Assembly: GCA_963833965.1 (NCBI GenBank)
Contig: CAWHZZ010000001.1
Span: 310,001-374,000 of the forward strand
Reading direction: 5' to 3'
Source: CAJCIW01 sp963833965
GTDB lineage: Bacteria; Chlamydiota; Chlamydiia; Chlamydiales; Rhabdochlamydiaceae
DNA length: 64,000 nt
The notes beneath the pieces are model-generated. The model did no database searches. It saw nothing but the letters and a program-made list of their open reading frames with translations, and was not told the DNA's origin. Positions 1-8,156 of the stretch are shown here, piece after piece (the stretch's first letter is position 1; every line of letters begins with the position of its first letter). The position numbers and the translations under genes were made by a program.

Positions 1-910
1 TCTCCAATAATTTTGTATTAAATTCCTTTGCGGAATTATAACCCATCTCTTTCAATCGATGATTTAAAACAATCGTCTCAATTAACAGCACCACATCTCT
101 GCCAGGCTTGACCGGCAAGACATGATAAGGGACATTGACACCGAGGATATCGCTGTATTTTTCATCGAGGCCGATCCGATCGTAAAAACGGCGGTCATCC
201 CATTCTTCCAATTTGACGATCAATTCCAACGTTTTGTGATCGCGCACGCACACCGCCCCGTAAAGATGGGCGACATTGATGATGCCTATGCCGCGAATCT
301 CCATCATGTGCCTGGTCAATTCGGGCCCCGACCCCTCTAAATAAGCGCCTTCGCGCAGACGGATTTTTACGACGTCGTCGGAAATCAACCGATGGCCTCT
401 TTCAATTAAGCCCAAAGCGGCCTCGCTTTTTCCCACCGATGAGTCTCCTTGGATGAGAACACCGACCCCAAAGGCTTCGACAAGAGTGCCATGGCAGGTC
501 ATCGTCGGAGAGAATTCTTCATTGAGAAGCAATGTCAGCCTACTGAGCAGATTCATCGTCGCCACGCCCGTTTTGAACAAAGGGATTCCATCCTCTTCGC
601 AAATGGAAATCAACTCTTGCGAAGGTTTAAAACGCCCGGCGACCACAACAGCGGGAGTCTGAGGAGTTAAAATGCTGCGCAACCGTTTTATTCGCGTCTC
701 CTTGCTCAGATCCTTCAAATAGAGAATTTCGACATTGCCAAAAATGAGAATGCGCTGGCTGACATAGTTTTTCATATAGCCGGAAAGAGGAAGACCGGGA
801 CGATGGACCTCGGGCATTTTGATCGGGCGTTGCATTCCTTTCTTTCCGGCAATGAGTTGCAAACCTAGGTGCACGCCATATTTATCGAACAACTCTTGAA
901 CCAAGTACAT
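1..910 (-). CDS. hprK: HPr kinase/phosphorylase, partial (C-terminus beyond the left edge)
   Basis: The reverse strand is open from an ATG at 910-908 to the window edge. The translation begins MYLVQELFDKYGV and carries a Walker A loop GDSSVGKS at about residues 155-162, preceded by CHGTLVEAFGVGVLI. The family signature MEIRGIGIINV follows about 45 residues later. This bifunctional enzyme phosphorylates and dephosphorylates the phosphocarrier HPr at a serine; chlamydiae keep it although they have few PTS parts. The start codon directly follows the TAG stop of the upstream SMI1-like gene (TAGATG), so the two are probably co-transcribed and translationally coupled. The last part of the kinase domain lies outside the window. 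Confidence 0.93.
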   Translation of the reverse strand, partial: MYLVQELFDKYGVHLGLQLIAGKKGMQRPIKMPEVHRPGLPLSGYMKNYVSQRILIFGNVEILYLKDLSKETRIKRLRSILTPQTPAVVVAGRFKPSQELISICEEDGIPLFKTGVATMNLLSRLTLLLNEEFSPTMTCHGTLVEAFGVGVLIQGDSSVGKSEAALGLIERGHRLISDDVVKIRLREGAYLEGSGPELTRHMMEIRGIGIINVAHLYGAVCVRDHKTLELIVKLEEWDDRRFYDRIGLDEKYSDILGVNVPYHVLPVKPGRDVVLLIETIVLNHRLKEMGYNSAKEFNTKLLE

Positions 911-1720
911 CTACGCGCCTAAATTTTCGAGATAAAAAATAAGCCAGTCCAAATAAGTGGGAAAGGCAAGATTTTTTTGCCAGTTGCTCCGTTCTTGAAC
1001 ATCGGAAATTCGATTTTCTGTCGGGGAGCAATACACAATTCCCGCTTGCTCCGAGGGCGTCCAAAGGGGAAAAAAGCACTGATAGGAAGAGCTGCCAAAA
1101 GATTCATAAAAAGGAATCAGATCCGCGGGATCGATTGCTTTTCCTTTCCAATTCATCTCGGGTTGAAATTGATCAAATTCCTCGCGAAACTGCTCGCCGA
1201 CTTCAAAAAGATGTTTGCTTTTAACAATCCCTATATCGCTATGCTTGCTGAAACCATCGTGGATTTTTAAGAAAGCCAAATAATCTTCCGGCAGTTTTCC
1301 TTCAAATTTAATTTTCAGCGCTTCGATCTCCCTATCGGCGCATGGCGGCGAACCGCGATAAAAACAGCTTTCATCTTTCAAGCTGTAAACAATTTCGCTT
1401 TCGAAGGAAGAGTCGGAGCGCAGCTGAGTCAAAAAAATCCCGATATCGTCCAAGCGGGCGAAAAATTTTTCCAAAAATGCATGTGCATGTGGAAGAAAAG
1501 GAAGAGTCACAAGCCAAAAATCTCGGATAAATTCAATCCGATCCTCCGCCTTTAAATGCGAAAGCTCATACCATCCCTTTGGCAAAGAGGGAGCTTTCTT
1601 CGACAGCTCTTCCCAGGAAATGTGCGGGGCTTCATGCAGTCCGATCACTTCGTGGTAAAGGCGGATCGGCGCCTGTTCGTCGGTAAACTTGCGGTAAAAC
1701 CGATGAACGTGGGAATTCAT
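911..1720 (-). CDS. SMI1/KNR4 (SUKH) family protein
   Basis: This is a 269-residue soluble protein. A SUKH-like core sits in the C-terminal half: EIEALKIKFEGKLPEDY, then LAFLKIHDGF, then a strand-rich segment with DPADLIPFYESFGSSSYQCFF and a closing YLDWLIFYLENLG helix. The N-terminal 110 residues look like a separate helical region that I do not recognise. SUKH proteins often act as immunity or scaffold proteins, but no toxin gene is adjacent. An in-frame TTG lies five codons upstream (1735); I chose the ATG at 1720 because GGAGAAAAC sits at ribosome-binding distance before it. Its stop abuts the hprK start. The family assignment is by motif only and the function is unknown. Confidence 0.7.
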   Translation of the reverse strand: MNSHVHRFYRKFTDEQAPIRLYHEVIGLHEAPHISWEELSKKAPSLPKGWYELSHLKAEDRIEFIRDFWLVTLPFLPHAHAFLEKFFARLDDIGIFLTQLRSDSSFESEIVYSLKDESCFYRGSPPCADREIEALKIKFEGKLPEDYLAFLKIHDGFSKHSDIGIVKSKHLFEVGEQFREEFDQFQPEMNWKGKAIDPADLIPFYESFGSSSYQCFFPLWTPSEQAGIVYCSPTENRISDVQERSNWQKNLAFPTYLDWLIFYLENLGA

Positions 1721-1866
1721 CTTTGTTTTCTCCAAACGCTAATTTAACGCTTCGAGTTTATCAGCTCGAATCATTTTTGAGAATGTCTGCAGTTGAAAAA
1801 ACGGGAATTGAAATTTAATGCTGTTTGAGAAAAAATGTCAGTAGCAGCTCTACATCAAATCATACC

Positions 1867-3132
1867 ATGGCCTACACGAAAGTCATCATCATCGGAGGAG
1901 GATTTGCAGGATTGAATGCTGCCAAGGCATTCAACCACGCGAAATTCGACGTTCTTCTCGTTGATAAGACCAACCATCATTTATTCCAGCCGCTGCTCTA
2001 TGAGGTCGCGACAGCCGCCCTCTCTCCTGGACAAATCGCTACTCCTCTGCGCGAAATCTTAAGACACCAAGAGAACACAACGGTGATCATGGGGGAGGTT
2101 ATCAAAATCGATAAAACCCTCAAACAAATCACACTGTCCAACGGGGATGTCCATGGATATGATTATCTCATCGTTTCCATCGGCGCCCGCCATTCCTATT
2201 TCGGCCGCGAGGACTGGGAATTTTTCGCTCCGGGTCTGAAGACGATTAGAGACGCTCTTAATATCCGCGAAGAGGTGCTGATCTCTTTTGAAAAAGCGGA
2301 ACGGCTCGAAAGCCTCAATGAAGAGGCAAAGTACTTAAATTTTGTCATCATCGGGGGCGGGCCCACGGGTGTGGAAATGGCCGGGGCCATTGCGGAAATT
2401 GCCAATAAGACGATGTTCAAGAATTTCCGACGAATCAAACCTGAAGAAGCGAAGATTTATCTGCTCGAAGCTCTTCCTCAAATTCTGCCCATGTATCCTA
2501 GCAAGCTGGCAAAAAAAGCCACAGAGGATTTAGAGAAGATGGGCGTGAAAGTCCTCACCGGAAAAAAAGTGATCGAGATCAATGAAAAAGGGGTCAAAAC
2601 CGAAGACGCTTTCATCGACTCGACGAACATCATTTGGGCTGCTGGCAACCAGGTCTCTCCGATACTCAAAACCCTAGATGTCCCTCTCGATCGGGCGGGG
2701 CGCGTCATCGTCGGCCCAGATTTGAGCATTCCGGGCCACCCCGAACTCTTCGTTGTCGGCGATGCGGCCCACTGCGTCGGAAAAGATGGAAAACCCCTCC
2801 CAGGAGTTGCCCCAGTGGCCATCCAACAAGGGCGCTATGTCTCCAAGATCATCAAAAACACCATCGCTAAAGAAAATCGCGAGCCCTTTGTCTATTTTGA
2901 TAAAGGGAGCTTGGCAACCATCGGCAAGGCAAAGGCGATCGCCGTGATTGGAAAATTGCAACTCAGCGGGTTTTTTGCGTGGCTCATGTGGGCTTTTGTC
3001 CACATTATGTATCTCATCGGATTCCGAAACCGCATCGGCGTCATGTTCCAATGGGCAACGACCATGTTTACCGGCGAAAGAGGCGTCAGGCTGATTACCC
3101 GCCCCATCGACCAGAAAATTTCTAAACAATGA
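1867..3132 (+). CDS. ndh: Type II NADH:quinone oxidoreductase (NDH-2), single-subunit
   Basis: A 421-residue FAD flavoprotein with two Rossmann motifs: VIIIGGGFAGLNAAKAF at the N-terminus for FAD and FVIIGGGPTGVEMAGAIAE near residue 165 for NADH. The DKTNHHLFQPLLYEVATAAL block is typical of NDH-2, as is the late FAD-contact motif VVGDAAH. The C-terminus has a hydrophobic anchor (SGFFAWLMWAFVHIMYLIGF). The enzyme passes electrons from NADH to quinone without pumping protons, at the inner face of the membrane. A TTG at 1825 would add 14 low-complexity residues; the ATG at 1867 fits the family start. Its stop overlaps the comEC start (ATGA). Confidence 0.9.
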   Translation: MAYTKVIIIGGGFAGLNAAKAFNHAKFDVLLVDKTNHHLFQPLLYEVATAALSPGQIATPLREILRHQENTTVIMGEVIKIDKTLKQITLSNGDVHGYDYLIVSIGARHSYFGREDWEFFAPGLKTIRDALNIREEVLISFEKAERLESLNEEAKYLNFVIIGGGPTGVEMAGAIAEIANKTMFKNFRRIKPEEAKIYLLEALPQILPMYPSKLAKKATEDLEKMGVKVLTGKKVIEINEKGVKTEDAFIDSTNIIWAAGNQVSPILKTLDVPLDRAGRVIVGPDLSIPGHPELFVVGDAAHCVGKDGKPLPGVAPVAIQQGRYVSKIIKNTIAKENREPFVYFDKGSLATIGKAKAIAVIGKLQLSGFFAWLMWAFVHIMYLIGFRNRIGVMFQWATTMFTGERGVRLITRPIDQKISKQ

Positions 3133-4619
3133 TCCATTATTTTCATTCTTTCTGGGAGAGGAATCCCGCCCTTTTCTTTGGGCTTTGCCTATTTTTGGGA
3201 ACAGCGGCGAGTTTTCAGCCATGCTGGCCTCTTATTTTGAGTTTTTGTGTCTTGTGTTCGAGTTGCAAGCGCAAAGCATTGCCCTGGGCAATGGTGTGTT
3301 TTTTGGGTGCTTTTTTTACGGCCTCTTATCGTTGCCCCAAAGTCGTCCTTCCTCGAGAAAAAATGACAGGAACAGCCATTTTTCACATTGAGGAAGTGAA
3401 AGAGCAAAGTTCCCCTTTTAATAAGAGCCTGCTTTACAAAGGAACATTGAAGAGCTTTGAAACGGGGGAAAAAATTTATTGCGACCTTCCCTGCCATATT
3501 TATCTCCCGTTATTCGGCAAACATCCGACAGCCAATAAAGACTACGCCATTTCAGGGACGCTTTCCCAAAAAAAAGAGCGCGCCTTTGTTTTAAAGCCGC
3601 AAAAAAATAAGACATGGGATCCAATCGCCGGCTCTCCCTTCAACATGTCTCAGTTGAGGTTCGATGCAAAAAAGAGTTTCTCCAAATATTTAAAAAAAGA
3701 AATTCCAGATCCCCAAGCGCGGACCTTTTTAAACGCCCTTGCGACGGGCGCAATTGACGAGAGACTTTTAAGCATGGAATTTGGCAAAGTCGGCCTTCAG
3801 CACATTCTCGCCATTTCCGGTTTTCACTTCGCCTTGGCTGCGTTTTTCTTGAATTTCCTTTTCCGTCTCTTTTTCTCTTACCGTCTAAGCGCTGTTCTTC
3901 TTCTCATTGCGATTTCAGGATACTATTTATTCCTGGGCAATGCACCTTCCATTCAGCGCGCGTATATTGCAATTGCCCTTGTTGCCATCGGACAACTGCT
4001 TTCGAGGCGGATCTCCGGCCTCAATGCCCTCGGCGCTGGGCTGCTCATTGAGCTGCTTTTACATCCTGTGAATGTCACACAGCTGAGCTTCCAGCTCACT
4101 TTTCTTTGCACGCTGGCCATTTTCCTTTTTTATCCCGTCATGCACAAGGCCGTCTGTTTTTTGCTCCCAGAGCGTTCCTATACTGAATTGCAAGAGATGA
4201 AAATTCTCGACCGTCACGGATATTTAATCGCCTCTTTATTGCGCAAAGCCTTTGCTGTAAATTTTGCCGTCCACTTCCTTTCGGTACCGGTTGTGCTGTT
4301 CTACTTCCATAAATTTCCCCTCCTCAGCATCGCCTATAATCTCTTTTTTCCCGCCTGTGTTTCTTTGTCGATGTTTTTTCTCTTTTCCTCTTTGTTTTTT
4401 GCTCCATGGATTCCCATTGTTAGCCATGCGATCCATGCGCTCAATAGCAACTGGACATCTTCGATTTTAAAGTTCACTTCCAATCCTCCCGCCTTCCTCG
4501 ATTTTTCTTTGCGCACGAAAAGCATCTCCTTTTCTTGGCTCTGCGTATTTCTGACTTTCTGCTTTATTTTTGCTGTCGTTTTCTCTGAAAAAGAGCGATC
4601 TAAAGTTAGATTCTCTTGA
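3129..4619 (+). CDS. comEC: ComEC/Rec2-family DNA-uptake membrane protein, short form
   Basis: A 496-residue polytopic protein with the ComEC competence core: an N-terminal membrane segment, a soluble OB-like region (about 80-190), then GLQHILAISGFHFALAAFFL, the family hallmark, followed by several membrane helices including PSIQRAYIAIALVAIGQLLSRR. The C-terminal metallo-beta-lactamase-like nuclease domain of full-length ComEC (700 or more residues) is missing; the gene ends in a membrane helix. It overlaps the ndh stop by four bases, so translation is probably coupled. By family it would form the inner-membrane channel for incoming single-stranded DNA. Whether this short form still works cannot be judged from sequence. 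Confidence 0.85.
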   Translation: MIHYFHSFWERNPALFFGLCLFLGTAASFQPCWPLILSFCVLCSSCKRKALPWAMVCFLGAFFTASYRCPKVVLPREKMTGTAIFHIEEVKEQSSPFNKSLLYKGTLKSFETGEKIYCDLPCHIYLPLFGKHPTANKDYAISGTLSQKKERAFVLKPQKNKTWDPIAGSPFNMSQLRFDAKKSFSKYLKKEIPDPQARTFLNALATGAIDERLLSMEFGKVGLQHILAISGFHFALAAFFLNFLFRLFFSYRLSAVLLLIAISGYYLFLGNAPSIQRAYIAIALVAIGQLLSRRISGLNALGAGLLIELLLHPVNVTQLSFQLTFLCTLAIFLFYPVMHKAVCFLLPERSYTELQEMKILDRHGYLIASLLRKAFAVNFAVHFLSVPVVLFYFHKFPLLSIAYNLFFPACVSLSMFFLFSSLFFAPWIPIVSHAIHALNSNWTSSILKFTSNPPAFLDFSLRTKSISFSWLCVFLTFCFIFAVVFSEKERSKVRFS

Positions 4620-4687
4620 AAAAAATGAAAATTAGCTCGATGATCGGCATAAATTTTTTATTCTCATCCAAGAAATACGGAGCGACT

Positions 4688-5737
4688 ATGCCGAAACAAA
4701 AGATTTTTCCGGCTCTACTCTTAGCGGCCACTTCTTGTCTCTGCGCCGGTGAATATCCAGCCTCCACCCAAGGAAAAGAATCGCAAGGGCTTGTCAATCC
4801 TTCTAGCCGGTTCGAAGTCGACAATGGTTGGAATATGTTCCTCAATACGGAGTTCTTGTGGTGGGTCGCCAAAGAAGACGGCCTTTATTTCGCTCAAAGC
4901 GGATACACAGATGAAGAAACGACAGCCGTTCCCCCCGATGGGACGTACGACTTCAAAGGCCGCATCCAAAAAGTGCATCCGGGCTGGCGTCCGGGCTTCC
5001 GTGTCGGCTTCGGCGGCAACATGTCATATGACGAATGGGACATCTTAATCAATTGGACGTGGTTCAAATCGCATACGGAAAGAGAAAAGAAAGGAAAGTT
5101 GCTCGCCCTTTGGGCCTATCCCGATGTCAGTTCAGGCGGTTATGCGCGAAAAGCCGGCGGAGAGTGGAAATTGCACTACAATGTCGTCGATTTGGAGATG
5201 GGACGCGCATTTTGGGTCGGCAAATACTTCTCTCTGCGCCCTTTTTTTGGAATCCGCGGCGCATGGATCGATCAAGACTTTAAAATCAAATACCACTTAA
5301 GAACAACTCCAGCAACTAATGCCCGTATCAAAACGGAATCTGACTTTGAGGGAGGCGGCGTCCGCGCTGGATTCGACGCGCGGTTTGCGCTTTGGAGCGG
5401 CTGGAGTTTTTACGGCATCGCATCAGGATCAATGCTGTATGGGTTCTATGATTGCGATTTTCGAGAGAAATGGAAATCTGGCACGATCGCCTTGTCGAAA
5501 GATAAATTCCGGCAAGCGGCGTCGACGGCGCAGCTTGCCCTCGGCGTTCGCTGGGACTGTTATGTGCATCACGACCGTTACCACTTCGGCCTCTATGCCG
5601 GATGGGAGCAGAACATCTGGTTCGGCATCAACAAAATGAACCACTTTTTTTCAGCGCTCACCAATGGCGATTTGCAACAAATGAATAGCGACCTGACACT
5701 GCAAGGCGGCACATTTGGCGTCCGCTTTGACTTTTAA
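4688..5737 (+). CDS. Lpg1974/Legionella_OMP-family outer membrane beta-barrel protein, copy 1
   Basis: A 349-residue secreted protein with signal peptide MPKQKIFPALLLAATSCLCAG. The mature part begins with the family pattern NMFLNTEFLWWVAKEDGLYFAQSG and is rich in alternating aromatic strands. It ends in GVRFDF with a C-terminal phenylalanine, as expected for a BAM-assembled barrel. The family includes Legionella major-OMP-like porins and is common in amoeba-associated chlamydiae. A TTG-initiated extension from 4616 is open, but the ATG at 4688 has GGAG six bases upstream and gives a clean signal peptide. A close paralogue follows 11 bases downstream, so the pair is likely one operon. Porin function is inferred from the family. 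Confidence 0.82.
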   Translation: MPKQKIFPALLLAATSCLCAGEYPASTQGKESQGLVNPSSRFEVDNGWNMFLNTEFLWWVAKEDGLYFAQSGYTDEETTAVPPDGTYDFKGRIQKVHPGWRPGFRVGFGGNMSYDEWDILINWTWFKSHTEREKKGKLLALWAYPDVSSGGYARKAGGEWKLHYNVVDLEMGRAFWVGKYFSLRPFFGIRGAWIDQDFKIKYHLRTTPATNARIKTESDFEGGGVRAGFDARFALWSGWSFYGIASGSMLYGFYDCDFREKWKSGTIALSKDKFRQAASTAQLALGVRWDCYVHHDRYHFGLYAGWEQNIWFGINKMNHFFSALTNGDLQQMNSDLTLQGGTFGVRFDF

Positions 5738-5748
5738 AGGAGAATCTC

Positions 5749-6756
5749 ATGTTTAAACGGAGTTCTCTATTATTTTTATGCCTAGGATCAACAGGGTTTG
5801 CCCAGCAACACACACCCGTCAGCAAGGCTCCTGACGGAAGAGTTAACTATCCCAGCAGTTTTCAAGTCGAAGACGGCGCTAATCTTTTCCTCACTGGCGA
5901 ATACCTCTATTGGATCGCCCACGAAGACAGTTTGTACTACGCACACAGTGGGAAAAAAGCTGATGGGGGATTCAAAGGCTCTCTTAAAAAAGTCGAGCCC
6001 GATTGGGACAGCGGGCTGCGTTTGGGACTCGGTCTCAATTTCCTCCCGTCGGGGTATGATCTGGCTGCTTATTGGACCTGGTTTGCAACAGACGCATCTC
6101 ATTCATCTCACGGCTCGCTTTTTTCCATTTGGGCCCACCCTGACAATCCTGCGACCTCGGGCGACACTTTTGCTCACGGTGAATGGGAACTCGATCTCCA
6201 ACAAGCTGACCTCGAATGGGGCCGCTCCTCTTGGTTTGGTGGCTATTTTTCACTGCGCCCATTTTTTGGAGTGCGGGGGCTTTGGCTCGATCAAGAATTA
6301 AAAAACAAATACACCTATTCCATCTCTCCAAAAACTCGAGGCAGAGTGCACGCCGAGTCCGATTTTCGCGGAGGAGGATTGCGCGCTGGCGCCAATGCCC
6401 GCTTTGCGATGGGCGGTGGATTATGTGTTTACGGCATCGCTTCTGGCTCTCTTCTCTACGGGCAATTTGATGCCGACTTCCGCCTCAAAGAAAATGGTAA
6501 GACCATCGCCCTCTCCAAAGACCACTTTTCCAAGGGAATCTCCTCCTTGCAGCTCGCCCTTGGCTTTAGCTGGGACACGCATTTCTCCGATGATCGGTTT
6601 CATATCGAACTGCATACTGGCTGGGAGCAGAACCAATGGTTCAGCGTCAACCAGATGAACCACTTCATGCAGGAGGTTGGCAAAGGGGTCTATTACCAAG
6701 AAAACAGCAATTTGGCCCTGCAAGGGCTGGTCGTTGGCGGCAGATTCGATTTTTAA
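5749..6756 (+). CDS. Lpg1974/Legionella_OMP-family outer membrane beta-barrel protein, copy 2
   Basis: A 335-residue paralogue of the gene just upstream. It has signal peptide MFKRSSLLFLCLGSTGFAQ, then NLFLTGEYLYWIAHEDSLYYAHSG aligned to copy 1, shared blocks such as YFSLRPFFGVRGLWLDQE and VYGIASGSLLYG, and the terminal strand GGRFDF. A good ribosome-binding site (AAGGAG) precedes the ATG. The strong resemblance at the same spacing shows a tandem duplication followed by divergence mainly in predicted loops. It probably forms an outer-membrane channel or surface antigen; the substrate is unknown. Confidence 0.82.
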   Translation: MFKRSSLLFLCLGSTGFAQQHTPVSKAPDGRVNYPSSFQVEDGANLFLTGEYLYWIAHEDSLYYAHSGKKADGGFKGSLKKVEPDWDSGLRLGLGLNFLPSGYDLAAYWTWFATDASHSSHGSLFSIWAHPDNPATSGDTFAHGEWELDLQQADLEWGRSSWFGGYFSLRPFFGVRGLWLDQELKNKYTYSISPKTRGRVHAESDFRGGGLRAGANARFAMGGGLCVYGIASGSLLYGQFDADFRLKENGKTIALSKDHFSKGISSLQLALGFSWDTHFSDDRFHIELHTGWEQNQWFSVNQMNHFMQEVGKGVYYQENSNLALQGLVVGGRFDF

Positions 6757-6824
6757 AGAAATTTTTGTCAAGAATCACTCAGAACTGACGCATTTAATTT
6801 TTTCAAGTCATTTTCTGCCGACTA

Positions 6825-7119
6825 GAGATGCGTCGAGACTGCCTCCCCGCTGCCCGTTGACACGATACTTTTAGTTTTCGAGATAAAAAATGGCCCTGCA
6901 ATACGACACGAGAGGGGCCCCGAGCGACAGTGAGGGGAACGAGTGCATATTGCTGCCCGAGGCTGCTTACGGCAAAGAGCAATCGCACCGCAGGAGCGTA
7001 GACCAGTGCTTTGCACGACGGAGCGACGAGGACGCGATAGTTGGGCGACCGTGGTCGCTAACGTTGATCACAGCTGTAACAGCTCAACGGGCAGCGGGGA
7101 CGTAGTCCCGACGCATCTC
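6825..7119. mobile_element. MITE-like element, 295 bp, long terminal inverted repeats, TA flanks
   Basis: The sequences 6821-6860 and 7084-7123 are near-perfect inverted complements (37 of 40 positions, beginning ACTAGAGATGCGTC). Counting the outer TA (6823-6824 and 7120-7121) as target duplication, the element runs GAGATGCG...CGCATCTC and sits at a rebuilt ACTAGT site. It encodes no transposase; the internal 72-codon frame (6890-7105) has no recognisable content. The structure fits a non-autonomous element moved by a TA-targeting (IS630/Tc1-mariner) transposase. Together with its flanks it accounts for most of the 474-base gap between the second outer membrane protein and tRNA-His. Confidence 0.7.
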
Positions 7120-7230
7120 TAGTGGCGGTTTACTAAATTATAAAATTTTTAATGCATCGTCTCTGGACACACTCTTAGAATCCTTTGACGCAAAAATCCT
7201 CCATCTATTAAGCTCTATCCCTCACCATGT

Positions 7231-7305
7231 GGCGGTCGTAGCTCAGTTGGTTAGAGCATTGGATTGTGGATCCAAATGTCGCGGGTTCGAGCCCCGTCGA
7301 TCGCC
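7231..7305 (+). tRNA. tRNA-His (anticodon GTG)
   Basis: The sequence folds as a cloverleaf. The acceptor GCGGTCG pairs with CGATCGC, and the extra 5' G (7231) faces C73 (7305), as is diagnostic for tRNA-His. The D arm is GCTCAGTTGGTTAGAGC, the anticodon stem TTGGA/TCCAA holds loop TTGTGGA with anticodon GTG, and the T arm is GCGGGTTCGAGCCCCGT. CCA is not encoded. TTGACG at 7185-7190 with TATTAA at 7206-7211 could be its promoter, although the 15-base spacing is short. Confidence 0.95.
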
Positions 7306-7367
7306 CTTCTTCTCCGATAAATGATATTTGTGGTAATAGTGGAACTGAAGGATGAAGGAAGATCGTC

Positions 7368-8156
7368 ATGTCCCTTATCGAAGCGTTTATTTTTGGGCTA
7401 TTGCAGGGATTAACCGAATTCCTTCCGATTAGTTCTTCCGCGCATGTCAAGCTGGCCAAGCTTTTTTTCCAAGTAGAAAGCTCTGAATCTCAAGTGATTT
7501 TCGATTTGGTATGCCATCTCGGGACGCTGCTCGCTCTATTGATCTATTTGAGGCAGGAAATCCGCCAAATCCTTCGCTTCGAAAGACAAAAGTTGCGCCT
7601 TCTTTTCTTAGCGATGCTGCCGCTCATCCCCTGCTATTTTTTACTCAAGCCGTTAAGAGATTTTGCGTCGGAGCCCCGCTTCTTAGGACTTTGCTTAATG
7701 GGGACGGCTTTCATTCTGTTTTTGGGCCAAAAATGGAAAATCCGCAAAAAAGAAGACGCCGCCGGAAAACAATCCGCCCGCGATGCCCTATGGATCGGGG
7801 CGATGCAATCTGCCGCTTTGATTCCGGGAATTTCCCGCAGCGCGTCGACGATTTCCTGCGCAAAGATTTTGGGATGGGCCCCGCGCGAGGCCGTCCGTTT
7901 CTCTTTTCTGCTTTCGATCCCGACGATCATCGGCGGCAACGCCTTGGAATTGCTTAAAATCTACCTGTCGCAGGAAACGCCCGAAGCCATTTCGATACCT
8001 GCGTGTTTTATGGGCCTTTGCGCTTCGTTTGTTTTTGGCTTTTTGATCATCCGGTTTGCCCTTTCATTTTTAGAAAAAGGGAACTTAAAGCCGTTTGCCT
8101 GGTATTGTCTCTGTTTCGGGGCAATAGTAACTTGGATATTCAATTTAGGTCGGTAA
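7368..8156 (+). CDS. uppP: Undecaprenyl-diphosphatase
   Basis: A 262-residue integral membrane enzyme of the BacA/UppP family. It removes a phosphate from undecaprenyl diphosphate to recycle the lipid carrier for cell-wall and envelope glycans. The first catalytic region LLQGLTEFLPISSSAHV is at residues 12-28, and the second, IPGISRSASTISCAKILG, lies near residue 153. Both carry the conserved Glu, Ser and Arg residues, and about seven hydrophobic segments are visible. The stop codon is followed directly by the ftsK ATG, which suggests co-transcription with a division gene, fitting the chlamydial link between peptidoglycan and division. Confidence 0.95.
   Translation: MSLIEAFIFGLLQGLTEFLPISSSAHVKLAKLFFQVESSESQVIFDLVCHLGTLLALLIYLRQEIRQILRFERQKLRLLFLAMLPLIPCYFLLKPLRDFASEPRFLGLCLMGTAFILFLGQKWKIRKKEDAAGKQSARDALWIGAMQSAALIPGISRSASTISCAKILGWAPREAVRFSFLLSIPTIIGGNALELLKIYLSQETPEAISIPACFMGLCASFVFGFLIIRFALSFLEKGNLKPFAWYCLCFGAIVTWIFNLGR

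Noticed and set aside
6890..7105. 72-codon open frame inside the MITE-like element
   Set aside because: It lies wholly between the inverted repeats, has no ribosome-binding site and an unstructured composition, and is best explained as chance.
7167..7180. 14-base match (GACACACTCTTAGA-like) to the end of the 17187-17345 element
   Set aside because: Too short; a match of this length is expected by chance in 64 kb, and no second arm is present.
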